A stretch of 64,000 nucleotides of DNA, from the NCBI RefSeq assembly GCF_008369445.1, contig NZ_VTWH01000005.1, positions 186,001 to 250,000 on the forward strand. Reading direction: 5' to 3'. The DNA is from Aureimonas fodinaquatilis (GTDB lineage Bacteria > Pseudomonadota > Alphaproteobacteria > Rhizobiales > Rhizobiaceae). The translations under genes were made by a program, and so were the position numbers. The stretch's first letter is position 1. Each line of letters starts with the position of its first letter. Positions 45,162 through 53,127 of the stretch are shown one piece after another. A model generated the notes under the pieces. It ran no database searches. It was given only the letters and a program-made list of their open reading frames with translations, and was not told the DNA's origin.

Positions 45162-45263
45162 AGAGCCTGTCAGGTTATCTTGATCACCCTGACAGGCTCT
45201 AACTCCTTGTTCTGTCGCATTGTCCTAAGTTGACGCAATTTCGCTTCAACCGGAAATGCTCTA
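45162..45263 (-). repeat. Dispersed double-hairpin repeat, copy 10 (complete)
   Basis: On the minus strand it begins TAGAGCATTTCCGGTTGAAGCG at 45263, followed by GGACAATGCGACAGAACAAGGAG. It ends with a near-perfect second hairpin, AGAGCCTGTCAGGG (45185-45198) with CCTGACAGGCTCT (45162-45174). It is one of the best copies for deriving the consensus. Confidence 0.85.
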
Positions 45264-45286
45264 AAGGGGCCATTGCGGCCCCTTTT
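45263..45286. terminator. Hairpin with terminal T/A runs near the fae 3' side
   Basis: A perfect 9-bp stem AAAGGGGCC (45263-45271) with GGCCCCTTT (45277-45285) has a five-base loop and a short T-run on the plus strand. It abuts the repeat copy and lies about 100 bases beyond the fae stop. It could act as a weak bidirectional terminator. Confidence 0.5.
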
Positions 45287-45389
45287 GTGGTGGTTGAATG
45301 GCAATCTACTGATAGCCAAAAATGGCGGCCAATCGCCGAAGAAGCCCGGCCTTCATCGCCGGTTGCTCTTCCACGGGATGGTCTCTTGT

Positions 45390-45899
45390 CTAGGCACCGG
45401 CAAACGGATGGTGCGCTGCGCCCTTCTGCGACACAACTTCAGCGGCAGTTGGCTTGCCACTGACCGCCCGTTCAATGGATTCAAGCGTCGCGCGGTAATT
45501 GTAATCGCGAATTTTGGCGTCATCCTCTGCCTCCCAGTGGATGAACACGCCAACGCAAATGAACAGATCATCCGCCTCATCTGCCGGAATGATGCCCTTT
45601 TCCACCGCATCTGCCACGGCGCGTGCCACAGCGGTTTGTGCCGGGCCAAACATCTGAACTGCCTGTTTGGCGCCCTTGATCGTAACCTTGTTGAACATGA
45701 CGGTGTTTGGCTTGGTGGCCAGATTGGGTGCAATCACCGCCAACAGCGATGTGAATCCATCCTTGTTGTTGGTCAGTGAGTTGCAGAAGGCGATTTCAGC
45801 GGCTGAGCCGCGTGGGCCGATGATGAGGTCGATATGCGCAACTTCGTTGCCCTCGCCCACCAAAGACTCTCCCACCAGCACTTTGTTGATTTTTGCCAT
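45390..45899 (-). CDS. fae: Formaldehyde-activating enzyme
   Basis: Fae condenses formaldehyde with H4MPT to methylene-H4MPT, the entry to the dissimilatory pathway. The 169-residue protein is almost a consensus Fae: [38 protein letters not shown] with the catalytic His at residue 22, then [43 protein letters not shown] and [17 protein letters not shown]. The ATG at 45899 follows GAGAGGA. The 282-base region upstream, before the next gene, must hold its own promoter, as expected for a highly expressed protein; no consensus pair was clear. Confidence 0.98.
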   Translation of the reverse strand: MAKINKVLVGESLVGEGNEVAHIDLIIGPRGSAAEIAFCNSLTNNKDGFTSLLAVIAPNLATKPNTVMFNKVTIKGAKQAVQMFGPAQTAVARAVADAVEKGIIPADEADDLFICVGVFIHWEAEDDAKIRDYNYRATLESIERAVSGKPTAAEVVSQKGAAHHPFAGA

Positions 45900-46181
45900 G
45901 ATCAATTCCTCTCCCTGATTAAACTGTTTTTCGCATGCCCATGGCCGGGTTTTCCCAGCCAGATTCGTTTCCGGTCCGGTAAAGGCCGAATATGCGCTGC
46001 AAGAGTCTGTCGTATGGTGAAGCTGTCATGCCGACCCCCGCAACCCGGCCGCATACCGGCCTGGCTTTTGACTGCCCTTGTTATCGGCGTCCCGCGGGGG
46101 ACCGGTTTGCCGGACAGTTGCATTGAGACTGACCCTACTGATTGCGCCAGTCAATCCTTTTAAGCAAAGATATCTCCTTAA

Positions 46182-47018
46182 TCAGAAGGGTTTGCCGCAA
46201 ATTCTCAGCAAGTGCGCTGCAAAAACAGTTGCAACTGTCAGATCAGCCGAGGTGCCTGGGTTGATGCCGCGCGCCTTCAGGTCCGCGTCAAATGCCAAAA
46301 GAGCGCAATGGCGGGTTTCAGGATCAACCGTCATGACCAGTTTTTCATGAAACCTGCGAAACTCCATTTGTATCGCCTGGGCTATGTCCGGTCCAAATTT
46401 GCGCTGGATGTGGCTGTCATGAAACCGCCCGGCAAAACCAAGGTAAACCCGCAATACGTCTGGCAAAGCATCTGGCGTGGTCAGGTCTGTCATGCCCTGC
46501 GCAAAAACATCATCAAAGTCATTGCAATATTGCGCAGCAATTCTGTCACGCCCTGCGGCCAGCGCCATGGCTTGCAACAGGCTCATGCCGGGTGGGTGAC
46601 GCACGTCCTGCTCGGCCACCTGACCCAGACCGCCGGGGGCTGCCAGCGCAATCGCCTGAAAGGTCAACGTGGCGTCATCCATCGTCAGGTCCTGCAGCAC
46701 TGCATGCAAGGAGACTTGCAGAGACGTGGTGTCTGCGCGCTCTGCTGCCATCGCCAGGGGCGCACACAGCAGCAAAATTCCAAGATTGCTGTTCTGTCCC
46801 ACAGTCTGCTGCGTGGCGGCCACCGCGCCCAGGATCCGCTGCCCCAATGGTTGGCCCGGCGCTGTCACAAATGGAGCAGAAGCTGCCGCACTGGCTGTAA
46901 AAACCGCCACATCCATGCCGTGACCAGCCGCAAAGCGGTGCACATTGCCGGGTTTGAGCACATCCAGTTCAGACTGGCATGCCGCAATATATGCGGACTG
47001 AATTTGCGCTGCCAACAT
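46182..47018 (-). CDS. Triphosphoribosyl-dephospho-CoA synthase-like (CitG family) protein of the H4MPT island
   Basis: The 278-residue protein has the CitG/MdcB fold: ELDVLKPGNVHRFAAGHGMDV near residues 16-36 and NSNLGILLLCAPLAMA. C-terminal segments are KLVMTVDPETRHCALLAFDADLKARGINPGTSADLTVA. CitG homologues are a fixed member of H4MPT islands, proposed to transfer a ribosyl-phosphate group in cofactor synthesis (related to orf5 of Methylobacterium). No citrate or malonate decarboxylase genes are near, so the classical CitG role is unlikely. Its ATG shares one base with the TGA of the ATP-grasp gene upstream. Confidence 0.85.
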   Translation of the reverse strand: MLAAQIQSAYIAACQSELDVLKPGNVHRFAAGHGMDVAVFTASAAASAPFVTAPGQPLGQRILGAVAATQQTVGQNSNLGILLLCAPLAMAAERADTTSLQVSLHAVLQDLTMDDATLTFQAIALAAPGGLGQVAEQDVRHPPGMSLLQAMALAAGRDRIAAQYCNDFDDVFAQGMTDLTTPDALPDVLRVYLGFAGRFHDSHIQRKFGPDIAQAIQMEFRRFHEKLVMTVDPETRHCALLAFDADLKARGINPGTSADLTVATVFAAHLLRICGKPF

Positions 47019-47923
47019 CAGACGGCACGCGCAAAAGGCGAAATGCGCGCAGGCAGGTTGGCTATCAGGTCCCCTGCACGAATTGCGGCTATGTCTATGC
47101 CGGTGGCGCGTTGCAGCCCCGTCCAGGCGGGCATCGAGTTGACCTCAATCACCTGTGCGGTTCCGTCCACGCCCTGCAGAATGTCCACTCCGCAAAAACT
47201 GGCGCCAACAGCCGCTGCTGCTGCCACTGCCAGCCCGCTCATGTCGGCATCGGCAGTTATGGCCACGCCTTGTGCCCCCTGCTTGATATTGGTGATCCAG
47301 CTTGCCGAAGAGCGTCGCATCATGGCCGCCACCACCCGGCCGTTGGAAACCATGAGGCGATAGTCGCTCCAGAATCCGTTTCGGTGGCAACCGGCAAATT
47401 CCTGCAGATAGTACACGCCGCTGACAGCGTCGGGTTCCGGAAGGTCTGCGGATGTTTCAACCAGAGCAATGCCCTTGCCCTGCGCGCCGAACAGCGGCTT
47501 CAGAACCAGAGGCACGGGCGACTGACGCAGAAAAGCTTCAGCTTCTGCCCGCGTTTCCACCACCTTGCTGCGCGGAGATGGAATTTTTGCCTGCGCCAGA
47601 AGAAAGCTGGTCATGGATTTGTCCGTGCAGCATTCCACCGCCCGCGCAGTGTTGGAAACCGGCACGCCCAGCGCTGACAATGCGTGCAATATCGACAAGC
47701 GGCGGGTCACGGCTTCAAAGCTGCCGCCATTCATCGTGCGCAGGCAAACCGCATCCGGCAGCTCTTCGCCAAAATGCGGCAGAACCAGCCCATGGCGCGC
47801 AGTGCTGTCAAATGCCACATCGGCCAGTTCAAACATAAGGGCGTCTGCGTTTTGCGCCGAAAAAGCCCGCACGAGCTGGCGGGCATGGCGGTCTCTGCTG
47901 GCAGACAAAAGGGCAATGCGCAT
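47018..47923 (-). CDS. RimK-type ATP-grasp ligase of the H4MPT island
   Basis: The 301-residue protein has an ATP-grasp fold: RAVECCTDKSMTSFLLAQAKIPSPRSKVVET, PLVLKPLFGAQGKGIALV (ATP-binding loop), YYLQEFAG and metal-binding FCGVDILQGVDGTAQVIEVNSMPAW. RimK-like ligases such as MptN add glutamate to H4MPT in methanogens, so this is a candidate for tailoring of the methanopterin side chain. The substrate is inferred. It is five bases downstream of mch and overlaps the CitG-like gene by one base. Confidence 0.85.
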   Translation of the reverse strand: MRIALLSASRDRHARQLVRAFSAQNADALMFELADVAFDSTARHGLVLPHFGEELPDAVCLRTMNGGSFEAVTRRLSILHALSALGVPVSNTARAVECCTDKSMTSFLLAQAKIPSPRSKVVETRAEAEAFLRQSPVPLVLKPLFGAQGKGIALVETSADLPEPDAVSGVYYLQEFAGCHRNGFWSDYRLMVSNGRVVAAMMRRSSASWITNIKQGAQGVAITADADMSGLAVAAAAAVGASFCGVDILQGVDGTAQVIEVNSMPAWTGLQRATGIDIAAIRAGDLIANLPARISPFARAV

Positions 47924-47928
47924 TGTGC

Positions 47929-48897
47929 TTATCCAAACGAAGCGTCGATCAGGCTGTCATTGATAGCGCCCGAATGAAAGATTTCACCTGTTTCCAGTGC
48001 TACGACGGCAACCTGCGAAGGCGAAAACAAGCTTGGATCAATCTGGTAAAAATCGCCCTTGTATTGCCGGAAGATTTCGGCGAACGGCCGGCCATAATCC
48101 TTGCACTGGCTGCTTGGTAGATTCTGCGCCAGCCGCTCGGCTTCAGATGCCGGACCCGTCACATGCAGGCAAACCCGGCCGCCATAAATTACTGCATCAT
48201 TGGTGCGGCCCATTGCGGTGATGAAATCGGGATGGGGCGGGGGAAGCGGCGCAGTGCCAATGCCTTCCACTATATTTGCCAGCTCAAACCCGAGTTCGTG
48301 GGCCTTGTGCAGAGCCACCTCCACCACCCTGGCAACAATTTGCACCATGCCCGCAAGGCTTTGTGTGGGCGCGTAAAGAATGGTCAGGTTAACGGGCTCT
48401 ACGCCGCAATCCTGACAAATGCGCCGCACCAGATCGGCAGGCGGGGGGCTGGCCGTTTCCAGAACCAGCGCGGCAGTGTCGCTTTCATCCCGGTAGCCGA
48501 GGTCCTCAAACAGGGTTTCGCGGCGGGCCAAAGCGCGGGCCGGGCCGGAACCCATGGAAAAATAAGGCTTGGCACCAGCATCGCTGGTCAATTGCCAACC
48601 GGCATACTGGCTGGCAAGGCATGCCAGTACCGGGCTGGATGTGCGAACAGTCACGCCAAACGGAAATTTGCTGACGCTGCTGGCCGCATCCAGAGTAACG
48701 TCGGCCAAGCCGCCCAGGCAAATTTCCGCCAGCCGACGCCCGGCCTCTATACTGCCAAGAACGCTCGCCCCGGCATCAACCAGCTTTTCACCCTCGGCAC
48801 CTTCGCCAAGGCCAATCCGCAATTGGCTGGCGTCCTGCCGCATGCGGTCAATCAGGGCCTCAACGCCGCGGTTTACCGAGTAATGGCCGTTGCTCAT
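47929..48897 (-). CDS. mch: Methenyltetrahydromethanopterin cyclohydrolase
   Basis: Mch hydrolyses methenyl-H4MPT to formyl-H4MPT. The 322-residue protein has GASVLGSIEAGRRLAEICLGGLADV, LACLASQYAGWQLTSD, YFSMGSGPARALARRE and IVEGIGTAPLPPPHPDFITAMGRTNDAVIYGGRV, all typical of Mch. The ATG at 48897 with AAGGAG upstream was chosen; the frame extends 71 codons further but only into the upstream gene. It overlaps that ATP-grasp gene by four bases (ATGA). It sits between two ATP-grasp genes as in other methylotroph islands. Confidence 0.96.
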   Translation of the reverse strand: MSNGHYSVNRGVEALIDRMRQDASQLRIGLGEGAEGEKLVDAGASVLGSIEAGRRLAEICLGGLADVTLDAASSVSKFPFGVTVRTSSPVLACLASQYAGWQLTSDAGAKPYFSMGSGPARALARRETLFEDLGYRDESDTAALVLETASPPPADLVRRICQDCGVEPVNLTILYAPTQSLAGMVQIVARVVEVALHKAHELGFELANIVEGIGTAPLPPPHPDFITAMGRTNDAVIYGGRVCLHVTGPASEAERLAQNLPSSQCKDYGRPFAEIFRQYKGDFYQIDPSLFSPSQVAVVALETGEIFHSGAINDSLIDASFG

Positions 48898-50018
48898 GCT
48901 GCGCTCCTTTGCAGGGCGGCAAGCAAAGTCACCTGCCGTTCGGTAAACAGTTGATAGAGCTGGCGTTCGTCGCAGTCCGCACCTGTGGCCTCTGCAACAA
49001 TGGTGCAAACCGGCTCTCCCGACGCAATTCCTGCGCCGGGGCGTGGCAGATCTGCCGCCCATTCCGGCCACATGAAATTCTGCGGCACAATGATGGGCTG
49101 TTCTGCCCACAGCAGTCCGCTGGCGCGGCGGGGGCCGATGGGTGCTGGGAATGCTGTACCCTTGCCATGAAAGGCAGCCATATGCCGTTGAAACAACGGA
49201 TACTCGGCATTTTCAAACACATCCAGCGTTGCACCCGCCCGCGGGTTGATTTCCAGAAGCACAGGCGGTTGGCCCTCGGTGATCAGAAAGTCTGCGCTGC
49301 ACAGGCCCAGAAGCGGCATGGACTGCGCAATGGCTGCAACAGCGGCAACCAATTCATTTTCCTGGGGCAGGTTCAGCGGGCCAAGCGCGCCGCCATAGCG
49401 GTAGGGAGCCTCTGCAATTGGCTGGTTCCATTGCCGCGTTAACCCAAGCGGCGATATGTGACGGCCCATGCCGATCAATCCGAGCGAAATCTTTTCACCC
49501 GGTAAAATCGGCTGAAAGTAATAGCCGTTGGCATCCTTGACAGTTTCCGCTGGCACAATGTGGCTGCCGCCTGATCCGCCCATTTTTTTGGCCAGCCAAC
49601 CAGTGGCTGGTCGGGGTGGCGCCAGCGCGGTTGGCGGATGAGCAATGCCGGCTTGCCTGCACAAAAGGGCAAAGGCAGCGGGGTCTTTCAACTGCCGAAC
49701 GGTGTTGGCGCAATTGCCCAGAATCGGCCAGCGCTGGCCGATTGCATCCAGCAAATCCGGCCGGTCCTCAAACCCCGCACCATAGACAAAGCCCAGTGGC
49801 TCCCTGCCAAGCGCCAGCTTTTCCAACGTGTCCAGCAGCGCTTGCGCGTCAAATCCGTCTGGGTAATGGCCGGTCAGCAAGGCGCTGACGGCGCAATACT
49901 GCCCCAGGTCAAGGTCGTTGAAAAAATCGACGGCCAGCGCGTCATAGCCGGCCAATTGGGCCGAGCGGGCAATCTGTCGCGCCGAAAATGCAGCAATAAG
50001 AACGGAAGGACGCGTCAT
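48894..50018 (-). CDS. ATP-grasp protein of the H4MPT/methylofuran island (orf17/MfnD-like)
   Basis: The 374-residue protein has an N-terminal Rossmann part (VLIAAFSARQIARSAQLAGYDALAVDFFND), then an ATP-grasp domain with GWLAKKMGGSGGSHIV and CSADFLITEGQPPVLLEINPRAGATLD. In archaea the ATP-grasp enzyme MfnD ligates glutamate to tyramine in methanofuran synthesis; a comparable step in methylofuran assembly is plausible. It overlaps mtdB and mch by four bases each, so all three are co-translated. Confidence 0.82.
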   Translation of the reverse strand: MTRPSVLIAAFSARQIARSAQLAGYDALAVDFFNDLDLGQYCAVSALLTGHYPDGFDAQALLDTLEKLALGREPLGFVYGAGFEDRPDLLDAIGQRWPILGNCANTVRQLKDPAAFALLCRQAGIAHPPTALAPPRPATGWLAKKMGGSGGSHIVPAETVKDANGYYFQPILPGEKISLGLIGMGRHISPLGLTRQWNQPIAEAPYRYGGALGPLNLPQENELVAAVAAIAQSMPLLGLCSADFLITEGQPPVLLEINPRAGATLDVFENAEYPLFQRHMAAFHGKGTAFPAPIGPRRASGLLWAEQPIIVPQNFMWPEWAADLPRPGAGIASGEPVCTIVAEATGADCDERQLYQLFTERQVTLLAALQRSAA

Positions 50019-50917
50019 TTCTGGCCGACAATGCCTCTGGCAAAGGCAAATGCATCACGAAAATCCAGAACCAGCGGCTTGTCCGTTTTAATCATCCGGC
50101 GAAACAGGCCTGATTCGGTTTTATATTTTATATTGCCAATCGCCAGCGCTCCAATGCCGACGGCTTTGGTGCCTGGCAGTTCCTTGCCATCATCCGTGGC
50201 CTCCACCCCTTCAATCCCGCTGGGCGGTACGGCATTGACATCTGCGGCCACCAGAAGGTCGGGCGCGCTGGCCAGCTCTGCGGCAGAAAGCACCCGAATG
50301 CCTGCTTTGGCGGCTGTCAGCACGATATCGGCATCTTTCAGGATGGCGGATTTTTCGTCCGCATTGGCCGCGCTGGCTGCGTGTACATCCGCTTTGAAAC
50401 GTTGGCGCATTTCCTCGGCACGGCCAGCAACGCGCGTCACCCCGTCATGCCCCGCCAGCGTCACCCTGGCGCCCTCAAGCGCGGCAATGACGGCTGAGCA
50501 ATAGCCAACAACGCCCGTTGCGCCAAACACAGCGATGCGGGCCTGATCCAGCGTGCGCCCGGTCTGTGTCTTCAACTGCTTTTCCACACAGGCCACCATA
50601 GCGGCCGCGGTTGTGAATGACCCGGACGGATCGGCAAAAACATTGATGGCAAAGGGCGGCACCATGGCCTTGCGTGCTGCATCCATCATATCCAGCGCCA
50701 GCACCGCATCATTGCCGCCGATAAACAGGCTGGTGGAAACACCCCATTTGGGTGGGCGGGAAAAAATTGCGTCCTGCACAAGGTCTTCCACATCGGCAAG
50801 CTCAACCTGTTCGTAAGGGATTATCACCTCGAATCCTGCGTCCGCGGCCATGTTCACGTCGAACGGGCTGATATGCCGATGCGGCGTCAGCATATGAAGA
50901 ATCTTTTTCTCACTCAT
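50015..50917 (-). CDS. mtdB: NAD(P)-dependent methylenetetrahydromethanopterin dehydrogenase
   Basis: MtdB oxidises methylene-H4MPT to methenyl-H4MPT with NAD or NADP. The 300-residue protein starts MSEKKILHMLTPHRHISPFDVNMAADAGFEVIIPYE. It has the pterin-side motif TSLFIGGNDAVLALDMMDAARKAMVPPF and a Rossmann motif IAVFGATGVVGYCSAVIAALEGARVTL. The ATG at 50917 follows AAGGA; a TTG nine codons upstream is less likely. It lies 23 bases after the RFAP synthase gene. MtdB rather than MtdA is favoured by the H4MPT island context and motif pattern. Confidence 0.94.
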   Translation of the reverse strand: MSEKKILHMLTPHRHISPFDVNMAADAGFEVIIPYEQVELADVEDLVQDAIFSRPPKWGVSTSLFIGGNDAVLALDMMDAARKAMVPPFAINVFADPSGSFTTAAAMVACVEKQLKTQTGRTLDQARIAVFGATGVVGYCSAVIAALEGARVTLAGHDGVTRVAGRAEEMRQRFKADVHAASAANADEKSAILKDADIVLTAAKAGIRVLSAAELASAPDLLVAADVNAVPPSGIEGVEATDDGKELPGTKAVGIGALAIGNIKYKTESGLFRRMIKTDKPLVLDFRDAFAFARGIVGQK

Positions 50918-50940
50918 GGAATGGTCCTTAACCGAAACAC

Positions 50941-51918
50941 TCAAGCCGGAGTCAGTTGGGGCAGGGTTTCAACGCTTGCGCCGCTGCTGCGGCCTGAAAC
51001 AATTCGAATCTCAAGATTTTCCGCGTGGGATTCCCTCAGCAAGGTGTCCACCCAGTTTTGCGCGATCTTCTGGCTGGGAGCAAAGGCAAAGCCGGTTGGC
51101 CCCCACGAGCTCTGGCCGCTGCCAAAAGCGCCCAGTGCGTCCAGTCTGCCCATTGTCTGCGCCACGCGGGCACTGGCAAAAACGCCGCCTTGCGCCGGAG
51201 CGAAATAGGCTCCTGCCAGTCGCTGAATATCAAACACGGCACTGCCAAAGGCGGCAATGTCCTGTTCTGCCAGCGCAGGCAGAAGCTGCATCAGCGTCAA
51301 GCGGCAGATTGTCTGGGCTGCACTTTCAGGAAAGCGGGGAAGCGTCGCAAATGCGGCAATTTCCTTGGCGCCATGGACGCCAGTTGAACCATGGTCCAGC
51401 ACCAGAATGACCCGCCAGTCGGATGGAAAATCCTGAGCAGCAATGATTGGCGGCAATCGTGTATCGGGACCTCTGCCACCATCGACCAGAAGCCCGCCGG
51501 TGCGAAAAAACGCTGCACCAAGGCCAGATCGCGCTCCGCGCTCCAGCACCATCGCGTCCTCTGCCGCATTCAACGGCAAATGGTGAAGGCGGCGCAGTGC
51601 CTGCGCAACTGAAAGCGCCATCTGTGTGCCGGAACCCAACCCGGCATGGGCCGGCAATGCTTCCTCGACATGCAGGGCATATGCGCCTTCCAGTTGCAGG
51701 GATGCCGCCATCTTAGTCAGGTAATTTTCAGCGCGATTTGCCTGGGAACCGGTCACCTGCGTTCGGCCATGCTCGGAAAATTTCAGCGTCAGACGCGTTT
51801 GCGGCTCTGCCAAAGCAAGGCCAATTCCACCGAATTTTCGGCCTAAACCGCCATTCAGGTCCAGAAAGCCCAGATGCAGGCGGGCGGGCGCTGTAACGCG
51901 AACGACTTGTGTTTTCAC
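50941..51918 (-). CDS. Beta-ribofuranosylaminobenzene 5'-phosphate (RFAP) synthase
   Basis: RFAP synthase couples p-hydroxybenzoate or p-aminobenzoate with PRPP, the first committed step of H4MPT synthesis. The 325-residue protein has a GHMP-kinase fold: VRVTAPARLHLGFLDLNGGLGRKFGGIGLAL, LPAHAGLGSGTQMALSVAQALRRL, RSGLGAAFFRTGGLLVDGG. The start is GTG at 51918 with AGGAG upstream. It is the first gene of the minus-strand unit RFAPS-mtdB-ATP-grasp-mch-ATP-grasp-CitG-like, divergent from fhcB. Confidence 0.93.
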   Translation of the reverse strand: MKTQVVRVTAPARLHLGFLDLNGGLGRKFGGIGLALAEPQTRLTLKFSEHGRTQVTGSQANRAENYLTKMAASLQLEGAYALHVEEALPAHAGLGSGTQMALSVAQALRRLHHLPLNAAEDAMVLERGARSGLGAAFFRTGGLLVDGGRGPDTRLPPIIAAQDFPSDWRVILVLDHGSTGVHGAKEIAAFATLPRFPESAAQTICRLTLMQLLPALAEQDIAAFGSAVFDIQRLAGAYFAPAQGGVFASARVAQTMGRLDALGAFGSGQSSWGPTGFAFAPSQKIAQNWVDTLLRESHAENLEIRIVSGRSSGASVETLPQLTPA

Positions 51919-52071
51919 GAGTGCTCCTGCAATCGCGTGCCCGTTCGCAGTATGTTGCAAAACAACCTGTGAGCCAAGAGGTATTGACAACATTGCAGTG
52001 CAGCATGGTTTTCGCTTTAAAAGCTGTACTGGATCGGGCTAAAAACATGCGGGTGCCAGAAAGCGGGTCGT

Positions 52072-53127
52072 TTGGGCAAGGCTTATATTGAGGGTACAGC
52101 CGCTGCGCTCGACGGGGCGTTATCGCTGGCAGCGTCGATGTTGTCACAGGCCCGCCAGCCGCTTCTCCTGCTGGGCGCCGTGGATGTGCCCGCCTGCCGC
52201 GCGGCCATTGCGCTGGCAGGGCGTTGCGGCGGCGTGGTCGACCATGCAAATTCGGCTCAATTGTTTCCATTTTTGTCCGCCCTGCGAGAGTGCGGCATGA
52301 TTTCCGGGGTGCCGGCGGAAGTGCGGCGTCGCGCCGGACGTCTGTTGCTGATTGGTGCGGACGCACTAACACACTGGCAAGAGCTTCCGGCGTTTCTGGC
52401 AAATGGTTTGCCGCAGCGTACAGCGTTCTGGATTGGGCCGCCGAACATGCTGCCGGATTTCGGCTCTGGAGTGGATGTGCATTGCATTGCCTGCCCGCAG
52501 GACCGGCTGACAGAAGCGCTTGGCATTTTGCGGGCTGCGTTGTCAGGGCGGCCACATGGCGTTGGCCCATTCGCACAGGGCGAGGTTGAACGGCTCAAGA
52601 CATTTCTCGAAACCGGCGATTTTGGCGCGGCCATCTGGTCAGTGCCGGAAACGGACGCGATTGGCCATGAAATGGCAATGGGTCTGGTCATGGATTTGAA
52701 CAAGGTCGCTCGCTTCACGGCGATGCCGGTTTTCCAGGCCGATCAGGCCTATTCGTCAGCGTTGGTTGCAACCTATGCCACGGGATTTCCGCTGCGCGTT
52801 GGCTTTGCCAGTGGCGATGCGCGGCACGACCCGTGGGCTTTTGCCGGCGACCGATTGGCTGCCACTGGCGAATGCGATCTGATTGTTTCGATCGCGGCAG
52901 GCATGTTGCCCCGGCGGGCCGATATTTTGCTTGCAGCAGCGCCGCAGGCGAACGCCGCCACTGTCGTGCTGCACTGCCAGGATTTGCAGCCCGGCAGTGT
53001 GCAATATCGCCGGGAACTGGCCAGCTTTGCCGCAGGGCCGCGGGAGCCAGCGTCTTTGCCGGAGCTGAATTCTCTGTTGCATGAGATTGCCAACCTTCTG
53101 CCGGCCAGACAGATGGAGGCTGTGTGA
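52072..53127 (+). CDS. fhcB: Formyltransferase/hydrolase complex subunit FhcB
   Basis: FhcB is the bacterial relative of the molybdenum/tungsten subunit FwdB/FmdB of formylmethanofuran dehydrogenase. It is shortened and, in the characterised complex, does not catalyse formate oxidation. The 351-residue protein has YIEGTAAALDGALSLAASMLSQARQPLLLLG, NSAQLFPFLSALRECGMISG and FPLRVGFASGDARHDPWAF. The reading frame is closed upstream at 52018 and the only start before the conserved N terminus is TTG at 52072, a weak start. The stop TGA shares one base with the fhcA ATG. Confidence 0.93.
   Translation: MGKAYIEGTAAALDGALSLAASMLSQARQPLLLLGAVDVPACRAAIALAGRCGGVVDHANSAQLFPFLSALRECGMISGVPAEVRRRAGRLLLIGADALTHWQELPAFLANGLPQRTAFWIGPPNMLPDFGSGVDVHCIACPQDRLTEALGILRAALSGRPHGVGPFAQGEVERLKTFLETGDFGAAIWSVPETDAIGHEMAMGLVMDLNKVARFTAMPVFQADQAYSSALVATYATGFPLRVGFASGDARHDPWAFAGDRLAATGECDLIVSIAAGMLPRRADILLAAAPQANAATVVLHCQDLQPGSVQYRRELASFAAGPREPASLPELNSLLHEIANLLPARQMEAV

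Noticed and set aside
46182-47018. Citrate lyase or malonate decarboxylase prosthetic-group synthesis (CitG/MdcB)
   Set aside because: No citrate lyase or malonate decarboxylase genes are nearby; the gene is embedded in and coupled to the H4MPT island.
46212-47363. 383-codon plus-strand frame opposite the CitG-like and ATP-grasp genes
   Set aside because: Antisense shadow of two conserved minus-strand genes; the product is Arg/His/Cys-rich with no domain.
51984-52012. Consensus -35 TTGACA upstream of fhcB
   Set aside because: No acceptable -10 element follows at 16-18 bases (the expected position reads GGTTTTC), so a promoter was not called.
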